A DNA stretch of 64,000 nt from Bifidobacterium myosotis (GTDB taxonomy: Bacteria; Actinomycetota; Actinomycetes; Actinomycetales; Bifidobacteriaceae), in NCBI RefSeq assembly GCF_002259745.1, contig NZ_MWWW01000022.1, forward strand, positions 1 to 64,000, read 5' to 3'. Within the stretch, counting starts at the first letter, position 1, and the number at the start of each line of letters is the position of its first letter. Both the position numbers and the translations under genes were made by a program. The notes beneath the pieces were generated by a model. That model searched no databases, was not told the DNA's origin, and saw only the letters and a program-made list of their open reading frames with translations. Shown here one piece after another: positions 1 through 7,906 of the stretch.

Positions 1-400
1 CATGCTGCCCGCACGCCAATCAAGACGTATGAACCCCTGTTGATCCGCACCGCTCCGGTTCGCCTCGCGCCACCGGTGCACGTACCGCAACGTGGTCGAA
101 TACTCGCCATCGTAATCAGTCTCCGCGAGCAGACGCTCGTGCACCCGTTTGATCGTGTGACGCTGCTTACGGGGCATCAACCGGTCCGCCTCCAGCCACG
201 AATCCACCAGATGCGTGTACGGGTCGATCTTCGAACCATACCGACGATCCGTCTTCGGCCTGGGCGAGCAATCCCGCATATCCGCGTACTTCGCGACCGT
301 CCCGCGATCGACATGCAGCCGCCGCGCTATCTGCGCGCGGGACAATCCCTGCCGATCAAGTCTCCTGATATCCTGCACCATAGGCATCGGTATCGCCATG
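1..400 (-). CDS. istA: IS21-family transposase IstA, N-terminal part, cut by window edge
   Basis: The minus-strand reading frame opens with ATG at 400-398, preceded by a good ribosome site (GGAAGGAAAGGAAC), and stays open to base 1, giving about 133 residues. The N-terminus carries a helix-turn-helix (LSRAQIARRLHVDRGTVAKY, about residues 19-38), then basic linker sequence with MPRKQRHTIKRVHERL, typical of the DNA-binding region of IS21 IstA proteins, which place the DDE catalytic core further on. That core and the partner ATPase istB would lie left of the window. Repeats upstream of the start (505-562) look like the multiple end-binding sites of IS21 elements, which supports the family. The assignment rests on the N-terminal domain only; another HTH-containing DDE transposase is possible. 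Confidence 0.75.
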
Positions 401-504
401 TTCCTTTCCTTCCCGAGCCTTCGGCCAGCGGCAACCGGCCGAAACCAAAACGAATTGCAACTCGGGAATATACAGACAGGCGAACCGACGTCCCACTACC
501 AAGT

Positions 505-573
505 ACTGCCAAACCTGAGGAAAACCATCAGCCTACACTGCGGAAAAACACTGCCAAACCTGTCGAACAAACA
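505..573. mobile_element. Left end of the IS21-like element: two direct copies of a 13-bp terminal repeat
   Basis: ACTGCCAAACCTG occurs at 505-517 and again at 550-562, a 45-bp period, between the istA start and the broken IS630 gene. IS21-family ends are known to carry multiple repeated transposase-binding sites. Read on the minus strand the outer end would begin with TGTTTGTTCGACAGG near base 575, fitting the TG...CA terminal dinucleotides of that family. The exact outer base cannot be fixed because the other end is not in the window. Confidence 0.6.
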
Positions 574-578
574 TTGAA

Positions 579-1571
579 ACAAAACAGGCCCTGCGCTGCC
601 GGATCGTGCTGGCGTGCGCGGAGGGCCTGTCGAACAAGGAGGCGGCCGCGCGGGTCGGCGTCTGCCCGTCGACGGTGGGCAAGTGGCGGCGCCGCTTCCT
701 GCGCGCGCGGTTGGATGGCCTGTCGGACGAGCCGCGTCCGGGCAGGCCGTTCACGGTCACGGACCGGATGGTCGAGGACCTGCTGGTGACGACCCTGGAG
801 GAGACCCCGAGGAACGCGACGCACTGGAGCCGGCGGCTGATGGCCGAGCGCACGGGGCTCAGCGAGTCGAGCGTGGGCAGGATATGGCGCGCGTTCAACC
901 TCAAGCCTCACCGGGAGGACGGGTTCAAGCTGTCGAACGACCCGCTGTTCGTGGACAAGGTGCACGACGTGGTCGGCCTGTACCTCGACCCTCCCGAGAG
1001 CGCGGTCGTGCTGTGCGTGGACGAGAAGAGCCAGATCCAGGCGCTCCAGCGCTCCCAGCCGGCCCCGCCGATGATGCCGGGCATGCCCGAGCGGCGCGCC
1101 CGCGACTACGTGCGGCACGGCACCACGAGCCTGTTCGCCGCGATGAACGTGGCCGACGGGACCGTGATCAGCGCCACCCACCGGCGCCACCGGGCCGCCG
1201 AGTTCGTCTCGTTCCTCGGCAAGATCGACGCCGAGGTGCCCGATGGGCTTGACGTGCACGTGGTGTGCGACAACTACGGGACCCACAAGGCGCCCAGCGT
1301 GAACGCGTGGCTGGAACGCCACCCGCGGTTCCACATGCACTTCACGCCCACCTACTCCAGCTGGCTGAACCGGGTCGAGCGCCTGTTCGCCGAGATCACC
1401 CGGCAGATGCTCCGGCGCAGCGACCACCGCAGCGTGCAGGCGCTGGAAAGGGATGTGCGCGAATGGGTCAGGACGTGGAATGAGAACCCACGGCCGTTCA
1501 AATGGACCAAGACCGCCGACCAGATCCTCGCCTCCATCGCCCGCCTCCTCCAACGCACCACCGGCATCTGA
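579..1571 (+). pseudogene. IS630-family transposase, 5' end lost at the IS21-like insertion
   Basis: The frame encodes an HTH region (LSNKEAAARVGVCPSTVGKW), a second DNA-binding segment, then the IS630-type DDE core: first Asp in LCVDEKSQ, second in VVCDNYGTHK, Glu in SWLNRVERLF. Family members have about 30 residues before the RIVLACAEG motif. Here the in-frame sequence upstream (TKQALRC) is recognisable only back to about base 579, and then runs into the IS21-like end and a TGA at 516-518. The first usable start in frame is GTG at 606, inside the conserved HTH region. The catalytic triad is intact, but the 5' end and promoter seem to have been removed by insertion. It ends with TGA at 1569-1571, 15 bp before a TCAACGAATTA...ATACTAG repeat. 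Confidence 0.75.
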
Positions 1572-1585
1572 CCCACACGAATTAA

Positions 1586-1613
1586 TCAACGAATTAATGA
1601 CGCAGCATACTAG
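1586..1613 (+). repeat. Solo copy of the CTAG/TCGTTGA terminal repeat
   Basis: TCAACGAATTAATGACGC followed by AGCATACTAG. The same box recurs near 5161, 10143, 34614, 34711, 41560, 59920 and 60113, sometimes as facing pairs. Here it follows the IS630 stop codon and no partner is seen within 300 bp. Confidence 0.6.
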
Positions 1614-1695
1614 CTCTGTTTGACTGGGGAACACCCCCACTGGAGTGGACACAACCGGGACACAATGACTGCGGAAAATCGCGAAACCAGTGGCA

Positions 1696-1778
1696 ATCAA
1701 CGAACACCGCCAATAGCCTAGAAACCGCGTCATATCAACGAAAACGAGACTAACGAAGCTCACAATAATTAACGAAAC
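1696..1778 (+). other. Four direct TAACGAA-type boxes next to a tRNA fragment (possible integrase arm sites)
   Basis: ATCAACGAAC (1696), ATCAACGAAA (1734), CTAACGAAG (1750) and TTAACGAAAC (1769) lie in the same orientation within 83 bp, just left of the tRNA 3' fragment. Short direct repeats beside an attachment site are typical of tyrosine-integrase arm sites. This is inference; no integrase is visible, and the boxes also resemble part of the dispersed TCAACGAATTA repeat. Confidence 0.35.
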
Positions 1779-1796
1779 AACCCATAAACCGAACAA

Positions 1797-1827
1797 GGGG
1801 TCGCGGGTTCAAATCCCGCTGGCCCGA
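1797..1827 (+). other. 3' tRNA fragment (T-arm and acceptor strand), probable attachment-site scar
   Basis: The segment holds a complete T-arm (GCGGG-TTCAAAT-CCCGC) followed by a seven-base acceptor strand TGGCCCG and discriminator A. No D-arm or anticodon arm lies upstream, so it is not a full tRNA. G72 with A73 and the GGGGTCGCGGGTTC context would suit a proline tRNA, but the isotype is a guess. Such 3' fragments are left when a mobile element integrates into the 3' end of a tRNA gene; the intact gene would then lie left of the window. A strong terminator follows at once. Confidence 0.6.
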
Positions 1828-1845
1828 TTTTCTGAATAGTCGGGA

Positions 1846-1889
1846 AAAGCTGCTCAGCCCTACGGGAGTAAGGTTGAGCAGCTTTTCAT
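1846..1889 (+). terminator. Intrinsic terminator after the tRNA fragment
   Basis: AAAGCTGCTCAGCC at 1846-1859 pairs with GGTTGAGCAGCTTT at 1872-1885, followed by TTCATTTTT. The hairpin probably belonged to the original tRNA gene. Confidence 0.8.
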
Positions 1890-2129
1890 TTTTACTAGTT
1901 TTATTGATTTCTAACCTTTCAGAAAATGCGGGCAAAAGATGCCAGCAAAACCTACTCCTGCAGCGAGAGAACCGCCCCTCGCACCCGGTAATCAGCATCG
2001 ATGTGCTGGACGAGTGCTACCAACATCCGAAGTCGGCGGTGAAGAATCCAGCAAGGAAAGGAAAGGAGGACGCTTCGCTTCATCGTAGCCAATGGAACGG
2101 GCGGAGTCACACCTGAAATGTCAATTGAT
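1890..2129. other. Non-coding stretch of lower GC, nothing recognised
   Basis: The sequence between the terminator and the stop of the small hypothetical gene has no ORF with a credible start or homology I recognise. Its base composition is more AT-rich than the core genes to the right, in keeping with accessory DNA. Confidence 0.4.
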
Positions 2130-2618
2130 CTATCCCACTACAGGAGGCACAGCGGGTTTCGGCACGCAGAAGGCCCGGCGCACTGCTCGCTGGTTGTCCC
2201 CATCAAGAGTTATTTCCCAGTAGTAATTGCCGGGTGTGAGCGGGAGTCCGTTGGAAAAATCGAGAGTATTTAGTTTCACGGCTCCGATATGGTTCCGCTG
2301 ATCAAGTTGAAGACCGTTCAAGGCCGCGTCAATGGTGAGGACGCTGGCCACGCGCATCGGTTTCGGAACAGGGCCGGGCAGGCTCACTACACTGTTGCTG
2401 TCGTTGCGTAAAGCGTATTCGACAGTGACTTCGCAGGGACACAGTTCAGCGGGAATGTGGATTTCCGCGAATACGGAGAACCGGGGAGTCATGCCCGCGG
2501 CGCCAAGCGGGATGATGTTGCCCCCGACGCCGAGGATATTGCCCTTGCCCGTCTGATCGATGTTGGCGAAGTCGGCGATTTGCACGATGACGGTCGCCTG
2601 TTCGGATACTTTGCTCAT
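2130..2618 (-). CDS. Hypothetical protein (DUF6941-like), third gene of the hicAB operon
   Basis: A 162-residue soluble protein with no signal peptide or membrane segment. It has an N-terminal stretch SEQATVIVQIADFANIDQTG, a Gly/Ile-rich beta segment (ILGVGGNIIPLG) and a C-terminal LTPGNYYWEITLDG segment, resembling the poorly characterised DUF6941 family of predicted beta-sandwich proteins; this match is from memory. ATG at 2618 lies one base after the hicB TGA, so the three genes read as one transcript hicA-hicB-this gene. The function is unknown. Tight coupling to a toxin-antitoxin pair in an accessory region suggests a passenger or defence role rather than a housekeeping one. Confidence 0.6.
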   Translation of the reverse strand: MSKVSEQATVIVQIADFANIDQTGKGNILGVGGNIIPLGAAGMTPRFSVFAEIHIPAELCPCEVTVEYALRNDSNSVVSLPGPVPKPMRVASVLTIDAALNGLQLDQRNHIGAVKLNTLDFSNGLPLTPGNYYWEITLDGDNQRAVRRAFCVPKPAVPPVVG

Positions 2619-2621
2619 AGT

Positions 2622-2942
2622 TCAGGCCACCTGACGTTCCAGGATGCCTTGGTTGGCCGTCGTTCCGATATTCTCCCTAGCGGTAAAGTCATTATCCGCG
2701 AAGTAGGGGGAAGGCAGGATGATCATCGAGTTGTCGGGAACCACCTCGGCACCACTGTCAAGGAATTCGCGGACCCGCGTCGGCTTGCCGTCATCGAAGT
2801 AGAACGGTATGTCCTCGCGTGCGAGTTTGCGTGTTTCTGCGAACGTGTCACCGGCCGCGGAGAATCCCGGCATGTCCTCGGATTCGGCCCACCATGCGCC
2901 GTCTTCCTTGTGGTAGGTGATTTTCACCTGTCGAGTGTCCAT
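2622..2942 (-). CDS. hicB: HicB-type antitoxin
   Basis: The protein has the HicB N-terminal fold: a beta strand, then the signature DGAWWAESEDMPGFSAAGDTF at about residues 14-34, followed by a helix rich in Arg and Glu (AETRKLAREDI). HicB antitoxins bind and block the HicA RNase, and many also carry a DNA-binding C-terminus; here the C-terminal third (ENIGTTANQGILERQVA) shows no clear HTH. I prefer ATG at 2942, which has an AGAGG site at proper spacing; a GTG at 2957 that overlaps the hicA stop by four bases is an alternative and adds five residues. The length of about 106 residues is normal for the family. Confidence 0.85.
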   Translation of the reverse strand: MDTRQVKITYHKEDGAWWAESEDMPGFSAAGDTFAETRKLAREDIPFYFDDGKPTRVREFLDSGAEVVPDNSMIILPSPYFADNDFTARENIGTTANQGILERQVA

Positions 2943-2953
2943 GTTGCGCCTCT

Positions 2954-3193
2954 TCACTTCTGTCCGAGGATATCGCGAATGTCCTCTTCGGACAATCCGA
3001 TGTCCTTCGTCAGTATCTTCTTTACTAGTCCGGGCGGAACGTTCTGCCCGTCATGGAAGGCGAAGGTCAACGGCGGACGACCCTTAGCCTTCATTCTTTT
3101 ATGCGAACCTTTCGCACGGTCGATCTCATATCCCAGCCCACGAAGGATGCGGATCAGGTCCGAGGCCTTCATCGAAGGGTAGTCGATCGGCAT
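2954..3193 (-). CDS. hicA: HicA-type mRNA interferase toxin
   Basis: A 79-residue protein with the double-stranded-RNA-binding-like fold of HicA: KASDLIRILRGLGYEIDRAKGSH, with the catalytic histidine in GSHKRM, then a basic strand and the C-terminal helix VKKILTKDIGLSEEDIRDIL. HicA toxins cleave mRNA independently of ribosomes and stop growth when HicB is lost. The gene precedes hicB, the usual order, and the two stop/start regions nearly touch, implying translational coupling. ATG at 3193 has a GAAAGG site. The pair may stabilise this accessory segment. No palindromic operator was identified upstream. Confidence 0.88.
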   Translation of the reverse strand: MPIDYPSMKASDLIRILRGLGYEIDRAKGSHKRMKAKGRPPLTFAFHDGQNVPPGLVKKILTKDIGLSEEDIRDILGQK

Positions 3194-3454
3194 GCGTGAT
3201 TGCCTTTCGGTTGGTTCAGTTCAGCAACAGTCCCATTTAATCACACTAAAACCGGCCAAAATGTGAATCTTCTATTCCAGGCAAGTGAGGACGCCATGCC
3301 CTTCGCCCAGCCGAGCGGTGGCTTCCTGCCGTTCAGTGACGGCTTCCTGCCGTTCCCGCTCCGCGGATGATGCCGTTTTATCCAATACATTTGTCCAATG
3401 CGGGCTGCTACTGTCATGGCTGATTTGGAGCGCAGTCGCGGGAAGGAGATGGGT

Positions 3455-3793
3455 ATGGCGTTGACTTGGCTGATGCTGTTCGGGGCTATTTTCTGCGAGG
3501 TGGCAGCGACGTTGTCGTTGCGCGCCTCAGAGGGATTCAGCAAACTCGCTTGGGCGGTGCCGGTGATTGTGGGATACGGCGTCTGCTTCTTCCTGCTGGC
3601 CATGGTGCTGGATCGGGGCATGCCCACCGCGCTGGCATACGGGGTGTGGTCGTGCGTCGGCATCATCGCCACCGCGATCATCGCGCATTTCGCCTTCCAG
3701 GACCCATTGAACTGGCGTATGTGGTTGGGCATGGCGATTATGATCGTCGGTATTATCGTGCTGCAGTGGGGCAGCCATACGGCCGCACGCTGA
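3455..3793 (+). CDS. Small multidrug resistance (SMR) family exporter, EmrE/QacE-like
   Basis: A 112-residue protein with four hydrophobic helices. The membrane-embedded glutamate of helix 1 is present (FCEVAATLSLRASEGF, Glu15), and the third helix has AYGVWSCVGIIAT, which resembles the AYAVWSGVG motif of the Qac/EmrE branch rather than the guanidinium exporters. Such dimers exchange protons for cationic compounds across the cytoplasmic membrane. I chose ATG at 3455 because GGAAGGAG lies seven bases before it; in-frame ATGs at 3398 and 3449 are poorly placed. The 260-bp leader holds two copies of GGCTTCCTGCCGTTC (near 3322 and 3345), but I could not match it to a guanidine riboswitch. The gene is monocistronic, facing a DUF488 gene. 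Confidence 0.85.
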   Translation: MALTWLMLFGAIFCEVAATLSLRASEGFSKLAWAVPVIVGYGVCFFLLAMVLDRGMPTALAYGVWSCVGIIATAIIAHFAFQDPLNWRMWLGMAIMIVGIIVLQWGSHTAAR

Positions 3794-3799
3794 TGCGTA

Positions 3800-4171
3800 T
3801 TAACGCGGAAGGTCATTCTCCAGATATTCCCTCAGCACTGCCGCATGGTTGACGATGGGGTCTTTGGCCGCGTACAACAAGGTGACGGCATCGTGCTCCG
3901 AGCAAACACGCTTCAACTCATCGACCGCTTCCGTGTTGGCGTCCAACTCCTGCCTGTATTGTTCGGCGAATTCATCGAACCGCTCCGGATCATGGCCGAA
4001 CCATCGGCGCAATTCAGGCGATGGCGCGATGGCCTTCATCCATAGATCCAGCGCCGCCCGTTCCTTGCTCACGCCACGCGGCCATAGCCGGTCGACCAGA
4101 ATCCGATATCCATCCTGCGGGGATGGCTCGTCGTAGATCCGTTTGATGCTGACGTTTACCATGGATTTCAT
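3800..4171 (-). CDS. DUF488 family protein
   Basis: A cytosolic protein of about 123 residues with the hallmark DUF488 motif YRILVDRLWPRGVSKE near residues 20-36, then LRRWFGHDPERFDEFAEQY and a C-terminal TLLYAAKDPIVNHAAVLREYL. The family is widespread and uncharacterised biochemically; the conserved Arg, Asp and Trp residues suggest nucleotide or nucleic-acid binding. I chose ATG at 4171, which has GAAGG eight bases upstream, over the longer TTG form at 4186. It converges with the SMR gene with only six bases between stops. Confidence 0.85.
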   Translation of the reverse strand: MKSMVNVSIKRIYDEPSPQDGYRILVDRLWPRGVSKERAALDLWMKAIAPSPELRRWFGHDPERFDEFAEQYRQELDANTEAVDELKRVCSEHDAVTLLYAAKDPIVNHAAVLREYLENDLPR

Positions 4172-4296
4172 GGTGTCAGCCTTCAATAGGCACAGTCAAC
4201 GAACATGCCGCATAATGAACCCATATTCATACGCCGTCATTAGAATCTGGCAGCAGCGCGTGCGGCCATGCGCATGCATTATCAGGGGGATGGAAC

Positions 4297-5127
4297 ATGT
4301 CATTGTCGTGGTGGGAAAGGCCGATTGCGCTGACCGAGGCCCTGGTCGCGCAGCATACCGTCAAGCTTGCGCCCGAGCCGGACGGCGAACGTCGGGGATT
4401 GGTGCCGGCGCCGAATAGAAACAAGAAGCATCACGGAACGGCCCCGGCCGGGAATGGCAATGCCGCGTCGTCCATGGACACGACCAGCACCGATACTGGC
4501 ACCGACGCCAACGCCGGTACGACTGCAGTACCGCAGGCGGAGCGGCCGTTCACACTCGTCGTGGTCGGCGATTCGCTCACCGTGGGCTGCGGCGTCGATA
4601 ACCAGAACGAAGGCCTAGTGCCGGATATGGCGAGGGTTTTGGCCAATACCATCGAACGTCCGGTGCGATGGGTGGCTTACGGCAAGCTCGGTGCCACGAT
4701 GCGGCGCGTACGGTTCCGGTTGCTGCCGCAAGTCAAGGAACAACCTGATCTGCTGGTGCTGTGCGCCGGCTCCAACGATCTGATGGCCCGTCGCAGCCCG
4801 AAGGAATGGCGCTCCGACCTGACCGCCGCCATCGACGAGGCGAAAGCGCTGTGCCCGCACGTCGTGGTCATCAGCTCCGGACAGGTGTACCGTTCGCCGG
4901 CGCTCGGGCACACCCTGCGCAAGGCGATTCTCAACATGACGGACGCGCAGACCGCCATCAGCAAGGAGATTTGCGCCGCCAAGCATGTGCGGTTCGTGGA
5001 CATGACCCATTACGATACGGGGCTCACCGATGCCGAATTCTGGGCATACGACAATTTCCACCCGTCGAAGCGTTGCTATCAGCTGCTCGCAAATGGTGTG
5101 ATCGCACAGGCAACGCCGGATCTCTGA
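4297..5127 (+). CDS. SGNH/GDSL-type hydrolase
   Basis: Residues 85 to the end form an SGNH hydrolase: block I VVGDSLTVGCG (nucleophile Ser), block III AGSNDLM (oxyanion Asn), block V DNFHPS (catalytic Asp and His). The preceding 80 residues are a Thr/Ala/Asp-rich, apparently disordered segment (TDTGTDANAGTT) without a signal peptide, so the enzyme seems cytosolic. Substrates of this family include acyl esters and acetylated sugars; none can be named here. ATG at 4297 has an AGGGGGATGG site upstream. The gene stands alone and is followed by a 630-bp repeat-rich gap. Confidence 0.85.
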   Translation: MSLSWWERPIALTEALVAQHTVKLAPEPDGERRGLVPAPNRNKKHHGTAPAGNGNAASSMDTTSTDTGTDANAGTTAVPQAERPFTLVVVGDSLTVGCGVDNQNEGLVPDMARVLANTIERPVRWVAYGKLGATMRRVRFRLLPQVKEQPDLLVLCAGSNDLMARRSPKEWRSDLTAAIDEAKALCPHVVVISSGQVYRSPALGHTLRKAILNMTDAQTAISKEICAAKHVRFVDMTHYDTGLTDAEFWAYDNFHPSKRCYQLLANGVIAQATPDL

Positions 5128-5160
5128 GCCTTTACGGGCGGATGCAGGTGCGGAATATAT

Positions 5161-5189
5161 TCAACGAATTATTTGGCGCGGGATACTAG
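5161..5189 (+). repeat. Solo CTAG/TCGTTGA terminal repeat
   Basis: TCAACGAATTATTTGGCGCG followed by GGATACTAG, the best-conserved copy of this box in the window. It starts 33 bp after the hydrolase stop codon. Confidence 0.65.
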
Positions 5190-5761
5190 TCCACGAGTTC
5201 AGGCACAGGGCATTGGACGCGGATACCCTAGGTATAGGTAATCTATTCAGCCGTCTCGCGGAGACCGACGACGCTCAGGGTGACTATGCCGTGCCCGTAG
5301 CGCCTCGCAGTGTGCCCCCGCAGCCTCAAAACCATTGTTTTCGGTCTACCGGGGCACACCCTGTGCCCCGGTACCGCTTTGAACCCGGTTTTTCGTCTGG
5401 CGGGGCACAGAGTACTGGCCACGAAAACCGCAGAAATCCGCCATTGTTGCGATTTGGCATGATACAGACGCATAACGCGGTGTGCCCCGGCAGCCGTATT
5501 TTGTCGAAAAATCAGCTGCCGGGGCACACCATCCGCCGAATATCTCACAATTCGGAATCCAATAGTTCAGATTCCATATGCGCCAAGCATGCGGCGCACG
5601 CGCAATGAGTAAACGACAGACGTACAAGACGCATACGAGACGCGCATGAGACGTGTCTGCAATCTCAGCGCGTCTCATGCAGCACTCATACGACATCGCA
5701 TAGCACACATGCGACATCACGCGCCAGCGTCAGAACGCCATGCGGCAAGCCGCGCACGCCA
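5190..5761. repeat. Non-coding palindrome cluster with six TGTGCCCC/GGGGCACA half-sites
   Basis: TGTGCCCC occurs at 5311, 5362 and 5481, and its complement GGGGCACA at 5351, 5402 and 5521, strictly alternating so that they form three hairpins. The third is perfect over 16 bp (5479-5494 with 5515-5530, 20-nt loop). An extra tight pairing joins TACCGGGGCACA (5347-5358) with TGTGCCCCGGTA (5362-5373). The remainder (5531-5761) has weaker inverted repeats around CATGAGACG/CGTCTCATG and no ORF. The function is unknown. Confidence 0.7.
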
Positions 5762-7906
5762 TCACTTGCGCTTGCCGACCTGCTTCTTCTCGCGGATGTT
5801 CACCGAAATCTGAATCGGCGTACCCTCGAAGCCGAACTCCTCGCGCAGCGAGCGTTCGATGTAGCGGCGGTACCCGTGATCGAGGAAGCCGGTGGCGAAG
5901 ATCACGAAGCGCGGCGGGCGCGTGGATGCCTGCGTGGCGAACAGGATGCGCGGCTGCTTGCCACCACGCAACGGGTGCGGGTGGGCGGCCTGGATCTTGC
6001 CGAGGAAGGCGTTGAGCTTGCCGGTCGGGATGCGCTGATCCCACGATTCGAGCGCGGTACGCATCGCGTTGGCCAGACGGTTCGTATGCCATCCGGTCTT
6101 GGCGGACAGGTTCACGCGCTGGGCCCAGGTCACACGATCGAACTCGGTGATCCACAGGCGTTCCAGACGCTGCTTGTCGAACTCGTCCATCGCGTCCCAC
6201 TTGTTGAACACCAGCACGATTGCGCGACCGGCATCCACGGCGGTGGACATCACCTTCAGATCCTGATCGGAGATCGGCTGGGAGGCATCGAACAGGATGA
6301 GCGCGAGCTCGGCGCGTTCGATGGCGGCCTGCGTGCGCAGGGAGGAATAGTATTCCGCCCCGTTGAGCTTGTGCTGACGGCGCTTGATGCCGGCCGTGTC
6401 GATGAACAGCCAATCCTCGCCGTCGACGTCGATGACCTCATCCACCGGGTCGCGTGTGGTGCCCGCAAGGTCGTTGACCACGGTGCGTTCCTCGTGCGCC
6501 AACTGGTTCAGCAGGGACGACTTGCCCACGTTCGGGCGGCCCACCAACGCCACACGACGCAGCCCGGACGGCGTGAGGAAGCCCGAGGTCTTCTCGGCCT
6601 TCTTCAACGAATCCAGCGCGACGTCAAGCAGATCGCCCACGCCACGACCGTGCATGGCGGAAACCGCGTACGGCTCCCCCAGACCGAGCTTCCAGAACTC
6701 GGCGGCCATGTATTCACTGGCCTGATCGTCGATCTTGTTGACGGCAAGGGTCACCGGCTTGCCGGCGGCACGCAGCATCTTCACGATGCGTTCGTCGGTG
6801 GAGGTCAGGCCCACAAGGCCATCCACCACGAATACCACGGCGTCGGCCAGCTGCACGGCGACCTGCGCCTGCGAGGCAATGGCCGATTCGATGCCCTCGA
6901 CGTCGGCCTCCCAACCGCCCGTGTCCACCAGCTTGAAGTCGGTGCCGGCCCATTCCGCGTCATAGCTCACGCGGTCGCGGGTCACGCCGGGCGTATCCTC
7001 GACCACCGCGGCGCGACGGCCCAGAATGCGGTTCACCAGCGACGACTTGCCCACGTTCGGGCGGCCGACCACGGCCAGCACGCCCACCGGCTTGGGACCG
7101 GCCTTGCGCGTGCCGACCTCGACACCACGGCCGTTGATCAGGTTCTCGTCGTCTTCGGACAGCTCGTAATCCCGCAGGTTCGCGGCGTACTGCTCGTACT
7201 CCTGGTTCTCGATGGCCTCCTCGACCAGACCGATGAGCACATCCAGCGTGTGCTCGAAGTCCATGTCGGAGTTATCCACGGTGGTCACGCCGTCCGCGGC
7301 CGTCTGGAAGCTGGTCACCTTGGAGTCGGCCTTGTCGCGGGCCGCCACATCCTCGGCGCCGACGCCCTTGCCGCCCACGGCCTGACCGGAACGGCGGGCC
7401 TGACGAACCTCCTCACGGGCGGTGAGCAGCACGCGCACCTCGGCATCGGGCGCCACCACGGTGGTGATGTCACGTCCCTCCGCCACGACGCCAAGACCGC
7501 CGGAGAACGAATCGGCCGACGCCTCACGGGCGATGTAGGCGCGCTGTGCGGCGATGAGCACGTTGCGCACGGGAATGATGCCCGACACCTTGGAGACGTG
7601 CGTGGAGACCTCGGAGGAGCGGATGGCTTCGGAGATGTCCTCACCGTCCGCCATGACCTTCGGGTCGTCGGGGTCGACGGAGATGTCGAAGTGGTCTCCG
7701 GTGAAGAACTCCCCCACCGCTTCGGTGACCACACGCTCGTCCACCGTCTCGGCGTCCAGATCGATGCCCTGCTTCAGGCACCACCACGCGCAGGCGCGAT
7801 ACATGGCGCCGGTGTCGAGATAGGCATATCCGAAATACTTGGCCAGTGCCTTGGACGTGGACGATTTGCCCACGCCGGCGGGGCCGTCGATGGCGACGCG
7901 GATCAC
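5762..7906 (-). CDS. Bifunctional cytidylate kinase / ribosome-assembly GTPase Der
   Basis: A natural fusion. Residues 1-230 are cytidylate kinase, which phosphorylates CMP and dCMP: P-loop GPAGVGKSS (8-16), [10 protein letters not shown], and [12 protein letters not shown]. After a linker of about 40 residues comes Der (EngA), a double GTPase needed for 50S subunit assembly: first G1 GRPNVGKSS (281-289) with DTPGVTRD and DTGGW, then NKID; second G1 GRPNVGKSS (456-464) with [13 protein letters not shown] and FNKWD; and a C-terminal KH-like domain ending in a basic tail. This fusion is characteristic of bifidobacteria and some relatives. Translation starts at GTG (7906), overlapping the upstream pseudouridine synthase TGA by four bases, so the two are coupled. 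Confidence 0.97.
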   Translation of the reverse strand: MIRVAIDGPAGVGKSSTSKALAKYFGYAYLDTGAMYRACAWWCLKQGIDLDAETVDERVVTEAVGEFFTGDHFDISVDPDDPKVMADGEDISEAIRSSEVSTHVSKVSGIIPVRNVLIAAQRAYIAREASADSFSGGLGVVAEGRDITTVVAPDAEVRVLLTAREEVRQARRSGQAVGGKGVGAEDVAARDKADSKVTSFQTAADGVTTVDNSDMDFEHTLDVLIGLVEEAIENQEYEQYAANLRDYELSEDDENLINGRGVEVGTRKAGPKPVGVLAVVGRPNVGKSSLVNRILGRRAAVVEDTPGVTRDRVSYDAEWAGTDFKLVDTGGWEADVEGIESAIASQAQVAVQLADAVVFVVDGLVGLTSTDERIVKMLRAAGKPVTLAVNKIDDQASEYMAAEFWKLGLGEPYAVSAMHGRGVGDLLDVALDSLKKAEKTSGFLTPSGLRRVALVGRPNVGKSSLLNQLAHEERTVVNDLAGTTRDPVDEVIDVDGEDWLFIDTAGIKRRQHKLNGAEYYSSLRTQAAIERAELALILFDASQPISDQDLKVMSTAVDAGRAIVLVFNKWDAMDEFDKQRLERLWITEFDRVTWAQRVNLSAKTGWHTNRLANAMRTALESWDQRIPTGKLNAFLGKIQAAHPHPLRGGKQPRILFATQASTRPPRFVIFATGFLDHGYRRYIERSLREEFGFEGTPIQISVNIREKKQVGKRK

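Noticed and set aside
1750-1998. Small minus-strand ORF with SGQRDLNPRPLV
   Set aside because: This peptide is the familiar translation artefact of a tRNA 3' end, and supports the tRNA fragment instead.
1874-2116. 80-codon plus-strand ORF after the tRNA terminator
   Set aside because: No ribosome site, no recognisable motif, and it begins inside the terminator region.
3194-3454. Guanidine riboswitch before the SMR gene
   Set aside because: The leader has a direct repeat GGCTTCCTGCCGTTC but not the conserved cores of the known guanidine classes as I recall them, and the protein looks like the Qac/EmrE branch.
5190-5761. CRISPR array
   Set aside because: The repeats are inverted, not direct, with irregular spacing and no cas genes in the window.
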